Below are positions 27,484-34,783 of a DNA stretch of 64,000 bases, piece after piece. The notes under the pieces are model-generated. The model did not search any database. It had not been told where the DNA came from and worked only from the letters and a program-made list of their open reading frames with translations. Each line of letters begins with the position of its first letter. The first letter of the stretch is position 1. Made by a program: the position numbers and the translations under genes. Where the stretch lies: NCBI RefSeq assembly GCF_900537085.1, contig NZ_UNRE01000001.1, positions 563,163 to 627,162 of the forward strand. Reading direction: 5' to 3'. The DNA comes from Agarivorans sp. Alg241-V36. Lineage in GTDB: Bacteria > Pseudomonadota > Gammaproteobacteria > Enterobacterales > Celerinatantimonadaceae.

Positions 27484-27804
27484 TTAGCGGCTCACTTTTA
27501 CTTGGTGCTTACTTATTAATAACTTACGTAAGTCTCGCTCTTCTCGCATGACATACAAGATATAGGCTTTATCAAGTTCTAACTTATAAAAAATCCGGCA
27601 TGGACTAGCAATAACTTCACGATAGCTCAGATGCTCTAGCTCAGGAGGGATGCGACCAGACTCTGGGAACAACTCTAGCCTTTCAACTTTCTCGAAAACA
27701 GATTGGACCAAGAGCTTCGCAGCAACAATATTTTCTAGTGCAATATACTCAGCGATATCATTTAAATCTGATAATGCTGGATCAGTCCAAATCACTTCAG
27801 CCAT
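27484..27804 (-). CDS. ParE/RelE-family toxin of a type II toxin-antitoxin pair
   Basis: Small basic protein of 106 residues with the ParE/RelE fold: EVIWTDPALSDLNDIAEYI at the start, LELFPESGRIPPEL and YREVIASPCRIFYKLE in the middle, and ILYVMREERDLRKLL at the end. The opening and the FPESGR string are the ParE-type signature. ParE proteins poison DNA gyrase while RelE proteins cut mRNA, and the sequence alone does not settle which applies. It overlaps its antitoxin gene by 13 bases, downstream as in phd/doc-like and yefM/yoeB-like operons. No frameshift was seen, so the pair looks intact. Confidence 0.88.
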   Translation of the reverse strand: MAEVIWTDPALSDLNDIAEYIALENIVAAKLLVQSVFEKVERLELFPESGRIPPELEHLSYREVIASPCRIFYKLELDKAYILYVMREERDLRKLLISKHQVKVSR

Positions 27805-28049
27805 TTAGACATCTTATTCTTCGCGTCAGAATGTGATGTAACTTTGCCATCGGCAATAGCACGCTCACCTCTAGCAATACCCTCAAGGATAGCTAAACGG
27901 TTTTGCATAAATTCATAGTCATCAACATCAACTAAGTACGCCGAAGGCTTGCCGTGTTCTGTGATTAATACAGGCTCTTTGCTGTTATGTAGATCGGCAA
28001 GGATCTTCGTAGCTTGACGCTTAAGTGATGTCACTAATTCAACTTTCAT
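27792..28049 (-). CDS. Phd/YefM-family antitoxin
   Basis: Antitoxin of 85 residues. The N-terminal Phd/YefM DNA-binding domain shows in VTSLKRQATKILADLHNSKEPVLITEHGKPSAYLVDVDDYE. The C-terminal part, after about residue 52, is the toxin-neutralising tail (ARGERAIADGKVTSHSDAKNKMSKWLK). It is expected to bind its own promoter with the toxin. A perfect dyad lies 22 bases upstream of its ATG (28071-28094). GGAGCG lies before the start. The gene overlaps the toxin, so translation is coupled. Confidence 0.9.
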   Translation of the reverse strand: MKVELVTSLKRQATKILADLHNSKEPVLITEHGKPSAYLVDVDDYEFMQNRLAILEGIARGERAIADGKVTSHSDAKNKMSKWLK

Positions 28050-28070
28050 GTTGTCGCTCCAAAGAATACT

Positions 28071-28094
28071 AAAGTGATACTATTCTATCACTTT
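28071..28094. promoter_or_regulatory. Operator of the toxin-antitoxin operon
   Basis: AAAGTGATA and TATCACTTT are perfect nine-base inverted half-sites separated by CTATTC. The dyad lies immediately upstream of the antitoxin start, where Phd/YefM proteins bind. A partial copy, AAGTGATGTCACTAA, lies inside the antitoxin gene at about 28023-28037. Confidence 0.8.
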
Positions 28095-28141
28095 AAGTTT
28101 CACAAGCATCTCGACTGTTAACGCGAGGCTATAATCACGAA

Positions 28142-28387
28142 GTGATGGCCAACAGCTATTTTTCCGACTTAAGTGACCTGCGTCAGTCCAGCATCGACAC
28201 AAACCGAGAACTAATGCGTAGAGGTATGTATGTTCAAGCCGCAGTAGCCTGTGGCATCACCAGTAAAGGGCCATGGAGAAGCTCGAAAACACCGGGGATC
28301 CAACAAGCATTATCAAATGCTTATCTAAAATATCAGGGCTTATTTGCGCTTCGAGATGGATGGATAAAGCTTCACCATTCTACGTGA
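28142..28387 (+). pseudogene. C-terminal remnant of a group II intron reverse transcriptase/maturase
   Basis: An 81-residue frame that reads like the last part of a group II intron-encoded protein. RELMRRG, then GITSKGPWRSSKTPGIQQAL, then SNAYLKYQGLFALRDGWIKLHH follows the pattern of maturase ends (GPWR, SNAYL, QGL and a final KLHH). The reverse-transcriptase and X-domain core, several hundred residues, are missing upstream, where instead the toxin-antitoxin promoter lies. It is therefore a 5'-truncated relic and not a functional gene. RNA matching intron domains V and VI follows directly. I recognise this by motif memory, and a homology search would settle it. Confidence 0.75.
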
Positions 28388-28462
28388 AACGCCCTGAGCG
28401 GAGCCGCATGCAGGGTGTTGTGGGGCTGGAGGCTAGATACCTCCGGCTACTCGATTATATTT
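28388..28462 (+). ncRNA. 3' end of group II intron (domains V and VI)
   Basis: Right after the maturase stop, CGCCCTG (28390-28396) pairs with CAGGGTG (28411-28417) around AGCGGAGCCGCATG. This gives a short domain-V-like hairpin with the AGC triad. A second hairpin, GCTGGAGG (28425-28432) and CCTCCGGC (28440-28447), fits domain VI. Intron 3' ends normally lie a few bases later, here near GATTAT at 28453-28458. The 5' half of the ribozyme is not present, so it cannot splice or move. Confidence 0.65.
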
Positions 28463-28463
28463 C

Positions 28464-29165
28464 TTAATTACGCTTATTTAATATTTGCGATAGGTACATA
28501 TTTTTATCAGAATGCCCAACTTTGTTAGCCCTTTCAAGCAAAACTAACCCTCTATTACAGCACTCTAAATGCATTCCAATAATTTGTTTCCAATCAGAGA
28601 TTAACAAAGTCTCTTTTTGTAAAACTTGATTTATTTTTAAAACATAATGTTTTAAATGCACCAATGCATTTACTTCTTGCATTGGCATTAAGTGTGAATA
28701 GCTAGCTATTTTATCAAGCTCAAAACTTATGTAAGGGCTTAAATTTTGAAATGTATTTTTAAAAACTCCAGTAGATTGGTGTATGCAGGGTGCGCCTTCA
28801 TTGTCTTTGGAAGTAGGATAATCAATTGAAAGTGTTATAGCGACAATACCACTACCACACTCTAAGAAAGAGCCTTGCTTATCAAGTTCCAATTCTAAAG
28901 ATTCAATCAACTTACTCAAGCTACTAGTTAAACTGCCATAATCATAATATAAAGTACTGTACGCAAACTTAAGTTTTGCACGTTTGGGCAGATATACATC
29001 TAAAAACCATACAAAAAAACCTACAACGTAACCGCTAGCTAGCGTAAATAATACCTCTCCGTAGTTTTCATTTTTTAAAAAAATTGGCTTTAAAAAACCA
29101 AGGGGATCTGGAATATATGAGTTCGACTCTTTAAAAAGAAAAAACACAGATATAACAAATACCAA
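28464..29165 (-). CDS. AT-rich hypothetical membrane protein with unclear start
   Basis: Protein of about 233 residues that I do not recognise. Two hydrophobic segments near the N-terminus (VFVISVFFLF and VLFTLASGYVVGFFVWFLDVYL) are followed by a cytoplasmic or periplasmic domain of about 160 residues. The latter is rich in leucine and acidic residues, has four cysteines and no known motif. The listed start is TTG 29165, which has no ribosome site. The frame stays open back to about 29264 without ATG, GTG or TTG, so the true 5' end may be lost, frameshifted or use another codon. Low GC and the neighbouring intron relic suggest acquired DNA. Confidence 0.5.
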   Translation of the reverse strand: MVFVISVFFLFKESNSYIPDPLGFLKPIFLKNENYGEVLFTLASGYVVGFFVWFLDVYLPKRAKLKFAYSTLYYDYGSLTSSLSKLIESLELELDKQGSFLECGSGIVAITLSIDYPTSKDNEGAPCIHQSTGVFKNTFQNLSPYISFELDKIASYSHLMPMQEVNALVHLKHYVLKINQVLQKETLLISDWKQIIGMHLECCNRGLVLLERANKVGHSDKNMYLSQILNKRN

Positions 29166-29718
29166 GATTATAAAGAAATCAAATCCATCACTGTACCGCT
29201 TAATACTATAAACACTTTTGAAACGCGATTTATATTGGAAAAAATATTTTTTATTTTTTATTTTTTATAAAACTTATGATTTTTTCAAATATCATTAGGA
29301 TAACTCAAATCTAAAGTAAAAATATAACAGCTCATAAAAGGAAAGTTTCCTTGTTTAAACAAGGGGATTTTCCTACTTTCACTCATTTTGTGAAAATCAG
29401 ACTATCACTTTTCCTAAGTTACATCAGCCTGCTAGCGCCAAAATTAACAAAAGAGTCAGCATAAAAGTATGCACAAGCCTGTGAAAAACAGGAATTGCAG
29501 TTTGTATGTTTTTAAGCCAGTATTTTTTGAGAATACATGCAACAGGCAAAGAGCAGGACGTTCACCAGGAATCCCTAGTATCGCCCCTGAAACTTGGTCA
29601 GCCAATAGCGGTAAATTTTGATACCTTCCACAAAGCATTTCTCTATCTCTTGTTCCTGTTATCTGCTCTACGTAGGCTGCTAATTAACCTTATCTTGTAG
29701 TGCTTAGTGGGTGCTTAA
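29166..29718. other. AT-rich gap with a perfect palindrome
   Basis: A 553-base stretch between the orphan membrane protein and the beta-mannosidase. CCTTGTTTAAACAAGG at 29349-29364 is a perfect 16-base palindrome inside a longer GGAAAG/CTTTCC-flanked region. The short frames at 29456-29638 (minus) and 29506-29700 (plus) overlap each other, lack ribosome sites and were not accepted. No mannosidase promoter could be fixed by eye. Confidence 0.35.
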
Positions 29719-32133
29719 ATGACGCAGATTAACCTAAACAAAGCTTGGCTTTTAAGCTCTGCTGATTATCCAGAGATTGAAGTGGCTTGCGATATTCCTG
29801 GTGATAACCATTCTGCATTACTTAAGGCCGGTTTAATTGCAGACCCATATTTGCAGTGCAATGAACAAGAGGTGCAATGGGTTGGACGGGCTAACTGGTC
29901 ACTTTTCACCGAATTTGAGGTGAGTGCAGAGCCGCTGGAATCTGATTTTATCGAGCTGAATTTAAGCCGAGTAGATACCGTTGCCGACGTTTATATCAAC
30001 CAACACTTAGTTGGCCAATGCGACAATATGTTCCGCTTGTGGTCATTTGAGATAAAAGACTACGTATATGAGGGGCTCAATCAGCTGCGGCTGGATTTTT
30101 CGCGCTCAGATTTAGTCGCTAAACAGCGTGCAGAACGCTTACCTTTTGTGGTGCCATCGTCCATGGGCAATAACCAAATCCCCTTTATGAATAGCTTGCG
30201 CAAAAGCCAATGCCACGCGGGCTGGGATTGGGGAATTTGTTTAATGGTGAACGGTATCTATGACCCTGTGCAAATCAAATTCACCAAGCAAGCGCGGCTG
30301 CTAGATGTGCAAGTAGAGCAGCTATGGCATGACGGCAGTGTAGATGTAGTGATTAAGCTGAGCCACGACCCTTTATGCGGCTCGCCTATTCATGTTCAAT
30401 TTGGTGAGCATGTTTTGCCAGTGCAGCCCTTGGCTGATTCAGGCTTAAGTGAGGCGAGTATCCATATTGCCGAGCCAGAGCTTTGGTGGCCAGCTGGTTA
30501 TGGCGAGCAGCCTTTATATCCGCTGCGCGTTACGCTGGGTGAGCAGCTTATCGAAAAGAAAATTGGTTTGCGCAAGCTAGAGTTGAATACCCAAGCTGAT
30601 AGTGTTGGCTCGGCGATGAGCTTTGTGATTAACGACTTCCCCATTACTGCTAAGGGCGCAAATTGGATACCCTTAGATGCCTTGCCCAGCAAGCAAACTA
30701 AGCAGCGTTATGAAGCTCTGTTAACTGATGCCAAAGCCGCTAACATGAACATGCTTCGAGTATGGGGCGGCGGGCAGTACGAGAGTGATGCCTTTTACCA
30801 ACTTTGTGATGAACTGGGTTTGATGGTTTGGCAAGACATGATGTTTGCTTGCTCGCTTTATCCCTCAACCGAAGAGTTTGTCGCCAATGTTGAACTTGAG
30901 CTAAGCGACCAAATTAAACGCTTACGTGACCATAGCTGCATTGTGCTGTGGTGTGGCGATAACGAAGTAATTGGTGCAATTAATTGGTACCCCGAATCTA
31001 AAACCAATCGTGAGCGTTATGTGGTTAATTACGACAGGCTAAATCGGGCGATTCAGCGAGTGGTCGAGCAGCACGATGCGAGTCGGGTATTTTGGCCCAG
31101 CTCTCCCTGTAATGGTGAGCTAGATTACGGTGATGCATGGCATGACGATAGCAAAGGCGATATGCACTTTTGGGATGTGTGGCATTCAGGCAAGTCTTTC
31201 TCTGCCTATCAGCAAATTAAGCCGCGTTTTTGCTCAGAGTTTGGTTATCAATCTTGGCCATCCTTGGCCGAAGTAAAAACCTTTGTGCCCGAAAACGATT
31301 GGAATATTTGCTCGCCCACCTTTGAGGTTCACCAAAAAAATCCTCGCGGTAATAGCATTATTACTGAGATGTTCACCCGCATGTTTCGCTTTCCTGCTAG
31401 CTTTGAACAAATGCTGTATTTAAGCCAAGTGCAGCAGGCCTTAGCTATAAAAACTGCATGTGATTTTTGGCGAGCCAATAGCCCGCAATGTCGCGGTATG
31501 TTGTATTGGCAGCTAAATGATAATTGGCCGGTGAGCTCGTGGTCGAGCATTGAATATAGCGGTCGCTGGAAGCAACTGCACTACCATACCAAACGTTTCT
31601 TCGCCCCACAGTACTTAAGCTTTGTAGAAAGCGAAGAGGGTTTAGCGCTGCAAGCCATAAACGATAGCGTGAACTCAGTTGCTTTGGTTTGTGAGTTGCA
31701 GTTTGTTAGCTGGCAAGGGGAGCTTGGCTTTAGTCAATCGCTAGATATAAATATAGCGGCCGATGGCACTGAGCGAGTTTGGTCTATTGAAGCTAGTGAA
31801 CTTGAGGAATTGCGTACTCAAGGTTTTTTCATCGCGCAATGGCACTCAAACGGAGATGTACTGCAAAATACGTGGGTGGGAGATAACTTTAAAATCTTGC
31901 CTATCGCTAAGGCCAAGCTTGCTTTTAGCGTTGACGAGAGCTCTTCTGCAATCACCTTGCTTAGCGATAAACCCGCCTTTTTTGTGCATTTAGAATCTGA
32001 TGCGCCGGGACGCTTTTCTGATTCAAGCATTACTCTGCTGGCCAATCAGCCACACACTGTTTACTACCTAGGTGATGATTTTGCAGCTATGCAGAAAAGT
32101 TTGCGGGTTTATCATTTAGCTGATAGCTACTAG
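29719..32133 (+). CDS. GH2-family beta-mannosidase
   Basis: Exo-acting beta-mannosidase of 804 residues that removes terminal beta-D-mannose from manno-oligosaccharides. The N-terminal jelly-roll domain (about 1-180) carries CHAGWDWGICL, typical of GH2 mannosidases. An Ig-like domain follows, then the TIM barrel (about 280-640). The acid/base is Glu416 in WCGDNEVIG and the nucleophile is Glu507 in FCSEFGYQSWPS. MLRVWGGGQYESDAFYQLCDELGLMVWQDMMFAC is the barrel signature. A C-terminal beta domain closes the protein. No signal peptide, so it acts on imported oligosaccharides. The companion mannanase and transporter are not in the window. ATG 29719 lacks a strong ribosome site. Confidence 0.92.
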   Translation: MTQINLNKAWLLSSADYPEIEVACDIPGDNHSALLKAGLIADPYLQCNEQEVQWVGRANWSLFTEFEVSAEPLESDFIELNLSRVDTVADVYINQHLVGQCDNMFRLWSFEIKDYVYEGLNQLRLDFSRSDLVAKQRAERLPFVVPSSMGNNQIPFMNSLRKSQCHAGWDWGICLMVNGIYDPVQIKFTKQARLLDVQVEQLWHDGSVDVVIKLSHDPLCGSPIHVQFGEHVLPVQPLADSGLSEASIHIAEPELWWPAGYGEQPLYPLRVTLGEQLIEKKIGLRKLELNTQADSVGSAMSFVINDFPITAKGANWIPLDALPSKQTKQRYEALLTDAKAANMNMLRVWGGGQYESDAFYQLCDELGLMVWQDMMFACSLYPSTEEFVANVELELSDQIKRLRDHSCIVLWCGDNEVIGAINWYPESKTNRERYVVNYDRLNRAIQRVVEQHDASRVFWPSSPCNGELDYGDAWHDDSKGDMHFWDVWHSGKSFSAYQQIKPRFCSEFGYQSWPSLAEVKTFVPENDWNICSPTFEVHQKNPRGNSIITEMFTRMFRFPASFEQMLYLSQVQQALAIKTACDFWRANSPQCRGMLYWQLNDNWPVSSWSSIEYSGRWKQLHYHTKRFFAPQYLSFVESEEGLALQAINDSVNSVALVCELQFVSWQGELGFSQSLDINIAADGTERVWSIEASELEELRTQGFFIAQWHSNGDVLQNTWVGDNFKILPIAKAKLAFSVDESSSAITLLSDKPAFFVHLESDAPGRFSDSSITLLANQPHTVYYLGDDFAAMQKSLRVYHLADSY

Positions 32134-32164
32134 CATTTATAATTATTAAAAAAGGGGGAAGCTA

Positions 32165-33007
32165 TTGAGTAATCAAAGGCTAAAGCAATTCGGAGAAAAG
32201 GGTGTTCACAATAAAATAGATTGGATAAGGGAGGCTGACAGTAAACTAATTAGTGCAAAGATTTTGCGAGAAGTTGCGAGTGTAAAAGAGACCGAACTTA
32301 AAAGGCTTTGTGAGAGCGGTAAAGCCAACTCTCAAAGCGTTTTCGAACTAATTCAGCCAGTTGAGTCTGCAAACAAATCAAGTTTCTTGTTACTTGGTTA
32401 TGCAATCGAACTACTTTTAAAGTCTGGGGTTGTTTCATTGTTAATCAATGCCCCTAAACATCTTTTGGAGCTGAAAGTCCGAAAGTACGGTCATAAATTA
32501 CAGAATATGTGCACTGATCTAAATATAGATTTAATTGGCACTGAAAAAGAGCTCTTAGAAGTACTCAGTAGTTTTATTGTGAATGAAGCAAGATATCCAG
32601 TAACAGTAAGCTCAATCCAAGAATATAGTAAATTAAAAAATGAAATAGGTGCTCAGTTAGCTAACAACGAATCATTCAATCTAGGAGTACACATCTACGA
32701 TAACGTTAGAAAGATTTTAAGTGGCATCGATGGTACTGAAGATAATCCAGTATTCCGAGGTCGTCGTGAGATTGATTCTGATGGATATTATGTTTTTCGT
32801 GTAGGAGGTACTTTGCCACCGGTACTTATTTTCAAATATAGTGAAAAGAAAATTAAAGGCGGAAAAAACAATGTGGATGATATGAAATCGTTGATTGTTA
32901 ACTCCTTGGATAACGATATCATTTCACGTATTCTCCTCGATTCTCTAGATTTATCTGACATTTACATTGCGAGCGAAAAGAGTGGGTTAGTTAAGTATCA
33001 ACATTGA
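32165..33007 (+). CDS. Hypothetical protein with a HEPN-like helical region
   Basis: A 280-residue protein not recognised with confidence. Residues about 70-120 (SFLLLGYAIELLLKSG, then LRKYGHKLQNMCTDLNI after a few residues) resemble HEPN-type four-helix proteins, where an amphipathic AIELLLK helix precedes a GH-containing helix. The usual R-x4-6-H ribonuclease motif is not clean here (R-x3-H in RKYGH). The C-terminal half has no motif I can name. The TTG start has AAAAAGGGGGAAG just upstream, a strong site. The gene is AT-rich compared with its neighbours and sits alone between the mannosidase and a LysR gene, so it was probably acquired. A defence role is possible but only speculation. Confidence 0.55.
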   Translation: MSNQRLKQFGEKGVHNKIDWIREADSKLISAKILREVASVKETELKRLCESGKANSQSVFELIQPVESANKSSFLLLGYAIELLLKSGVVSLLINAPKHLLELKVRKYGHKLQNMCTDLNIDLIGTEKELLEVLSSFIVNEARYPVTVSSIQEYSKLKNEIGAQLANNESFNLGVHIYDNVRKILSGIDGTEDNPVFRGRREIDSDGYYVFRVGGTLPPVLIFKYSEKKIKGGKNNVDDMKSLIVNSLDNDIISRILLDSLDLSDIYIASEKSGLVKYQH

Positions 33008-33025
33008 TTCCTAAGTTTTTGTTGA

Positions 33026-33868
33026 TTAATTAGCTTTCCAAACATTCGCAGCTTCAATTAAGGCGGCCAACTCTGGTTTGGCACTGGCGCTGGCTTTTAC
33101 ACACAAACCAATACTGCGATACATACGAGGAGCTAACAGTTTTACTTGTTGCAGATTAGCTGCTGTTTCGAGCACCCCGGTAGGTAAAAACGAGATGCCG
33201 ATGCCAGCATTTACCAAGTGTTTTACCTGGGTTTTGTGCTGGGCCTTGGCCACCAAATTAACCGCAAAACCCTGTGAGGCGAGCAGGCTAAGCGTTTGTT
33301 GGTGGGCTTCGCACACCACGCACTCAATGAAATCATAGTTATTCAGTTCAGCTATCTCTACCTCTTGTTGCTGAGCTAGCGGGTGCTGTTGGGGCACGCA
33401 TAATACGTAGTCTTCTTGCCAAAGCGGAATAAACAACTCGTCTTCTTGTTTAAACACATCAAGCGTTAGCCTTGCCTGAGCAGTTTTATCTTGGTGATCG
33501 AGAAGCTCAAAGTTGAACAGTGGCTGTTGGCTTTTGCAGTGCTGAATAAATTCAGCCAATAAGCTTGGGCTTAAGTCCTCAAAGTTTGCCAGCTTAATCG
33601 GTAGGCTTGCCGGCTGCTCCGCAAACAACTTAGACATGCGGTTTAGTTGACCCAGCGTTTGAACCGCCATGGGGTAGAGATGGTGCGCTTGGTCGGTTAA
33701 ATCTACTCCGCGCTTATGGCGAACAAATAGTTGAACCTCTAATTCAGACTCAAGCTGTTTAATCGCCGAAGATAGCGATGGCTGAGAGACATAACAACGC
33801 TCGGCGGCGGCTGTCATTGAGCGTTCTTCAAAAACCGCCACAAAGGATCTGAGTAAACGTGCATCCAT
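33026..33868 (-). CDS. LysR-family transcriptional regulator
   Basis: Regulator of 280 residues. The N-terminal winged helix (about 1-60) reads MDARLLRSFVAVFEERSMTAAAERCYVSQPSLSSAIKQLE with the standard LysR turn. The effector domain covers about 90-280. Divergent from a short-chain dehydrogenase across 133 bases, the classical LysR arrangement, so it probably controls that gene and itself. CTATATATAG and ACTATAGT at 33911-33932 are candidate sites. Effector unknown. Confidence 0.88.
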   Translation of the reverse strand: MDARLLRSFVAVFEERSMTAAAERCYVSQPSLSSAIKQLESELEVQLFVRHKRGVDLTDQAHHLYPMAVQTLGQLNRMSKLFAEQPASLPIKLANFEDLSPSLLAEFIQHCKSQQPLFNFELLDHQDKTAQARLTLDVFKQEDELFIPLWQEDYVLCVPQQHPLAQQQEVEIAELNNYDFIECVVCEAHQQTLSLLASQGFAVNLVAKAQHKTQVKHLVNAGIGISFLPTGVLETAANLQQVKLLAPRMYRSIGLCVKASASAKPELAALIEAANVWKAN

Positions 33869-33910
33869 AATATTTGCCTATAACAACTAGAGGAAATCGA
33901 TATTTTACAC

Positions 33911-33932
33911 CTATATATAGCAGAACTATAGT
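33911..33932. promoter_or_regulatory. Candidate LysR binding site in LysR/SDR divergent region
   Basis: Two short palindromes, CTATATATAG (33911-33920) and ACTATAGT (33925-33932), lie near the middle of the 133-base divergent region, where LysR-type regulators usually bind. Confidence 0.35.
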
Positions 33933-34001
33933 TAGCGCCAATAAAGCAGCAAGCGCAAATGTGGCGCCTTGTGGTGAGTTACTTATGTATTGGAGAATCT
34001 T

Positions 34002-34724
34002 ATGTCTAAGCCTTTAGTGGTTATTACTGGTGCCAGTTCTGGAATTGGCGAAGCGTGTGCAAAAACCTTGTCGGCAGCGGGGCATCCGTTGTTATTAGTC
34101 GCACGTCGAGTAGAGCGTTTAGAAGCACTTAACTTGCCAAACACCCTGTGTCGTAAAGTTGATGTGACCGAACTAGGGGACTTTGAGCAAGCGATTAAAG
34201 ATGCCGAAGCGTTGTATGGTCCGGTTGATATGTTGCTAAACAATGCTGGTGTGATGCTATTGGGTGCGGCACATGAGCAAGCCCCTAGCGAGTGGAAAGC
34301 CATGTTGGACGTAAACGTGATGGGTTTGCTAAACGGTATTCACTTGGTATTGGCTGGCATGAAGCAGCGTCAGCACGGCACTATTATTAATGTGAGCTCA
34401 ATTGCTGGGCGTAAAACTTTCCCAAGCCATGCTGCATACTGCGGCACTAAGTTTGCGGTTCATGCGGTGAGCGAGAACATTCGTGAAGAAGTAGCCGGTG
34501 ACAACGTGCGTGTAACGGTTATTGCCCCAGGAGCAGTAGAAACCGAATTGCTTAGCCATACCACTAGCCAAGAAATTAAAGACGGCTACGAAGTGTGGAA
34601 AGAAGAAATGGGCGGCGTACTTAATACGCAAAACATCGCTGATGCAGTGGCTTATGCTTACGGCCAACCGCAAAACGTATGTATTCGAGAAGTGGTATTA
34701 GCCGCCACTGGCCAACCTGCTTAA
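34002..34724 (+). CDS. Short-chain dehydrogenase/reductase
   Basis: Classical SDR of 240 residues. NAD(P) motif TGASSGIGEAC at the N-terminus with a basic ARRVERL after the second strand, which favours NADP. LLNNAGVM marks strand 4, the catalytic serine is in INVSSIAGRK, and Tyr/Lys are in YCGTKFAVHAVSE. It resembles YdfG-type 3-hydroxy acid or serine dehydrogenases, but the substrate is not known. ATG 34002 is chosen because TGGAG precedes it by 7-8 bases. TTG 33990 overlaps that site. Its LysR neighbour is the likely regulator. A strong terminator shared with the convergent aldehyde dehydrogenase follows. Confidence 0.88.
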   Translation: MSKPLVVITGASSGIGEACAKTLSAAGHPLLLVARRVERLEALNLPNTLCRKVDVTELGDFEQAIKDAEALYGPVDMLLNNAGVMLLGAAHEQAPSEWKAMLDVNVMGLLNGIHLVLAGMKQRQHGTIINVSSIAGRKTFPSHAAYCGTKFAVHAVSENIREEVAGDNVRVTVIAPGAVETELLSHTTSQEIKDGYEVWKEEMGGVLNTQNIADAVAYAYGQPQNVCIREVVLAATGQPA

Positions 34725-34740
34725 AGCTGGGTGCAAATAA

Positions 34741-34765
34741 AAAGAGAGCCTAGGCTCTCTTTTTT
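34741..34765. terminator. Bidirectional terminator between SDR and aldehyde dehydrogenase
   Basis: AAAGAGAGCC/GGCTCTCTTT with central TA is a perfect palindrome with T-tracts in both directions, serving both convergent genes. Confidence 0.9.
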
Positions 34766-34783
34766 AGTTTTTAAGCCTGCCTC

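Noticed and set aside
29456-29700. Overlapping small frames on both strands (60 and 64 residues)
   Set aside because: No ribosome site, no recognisable domain, and opposite strands conflict.
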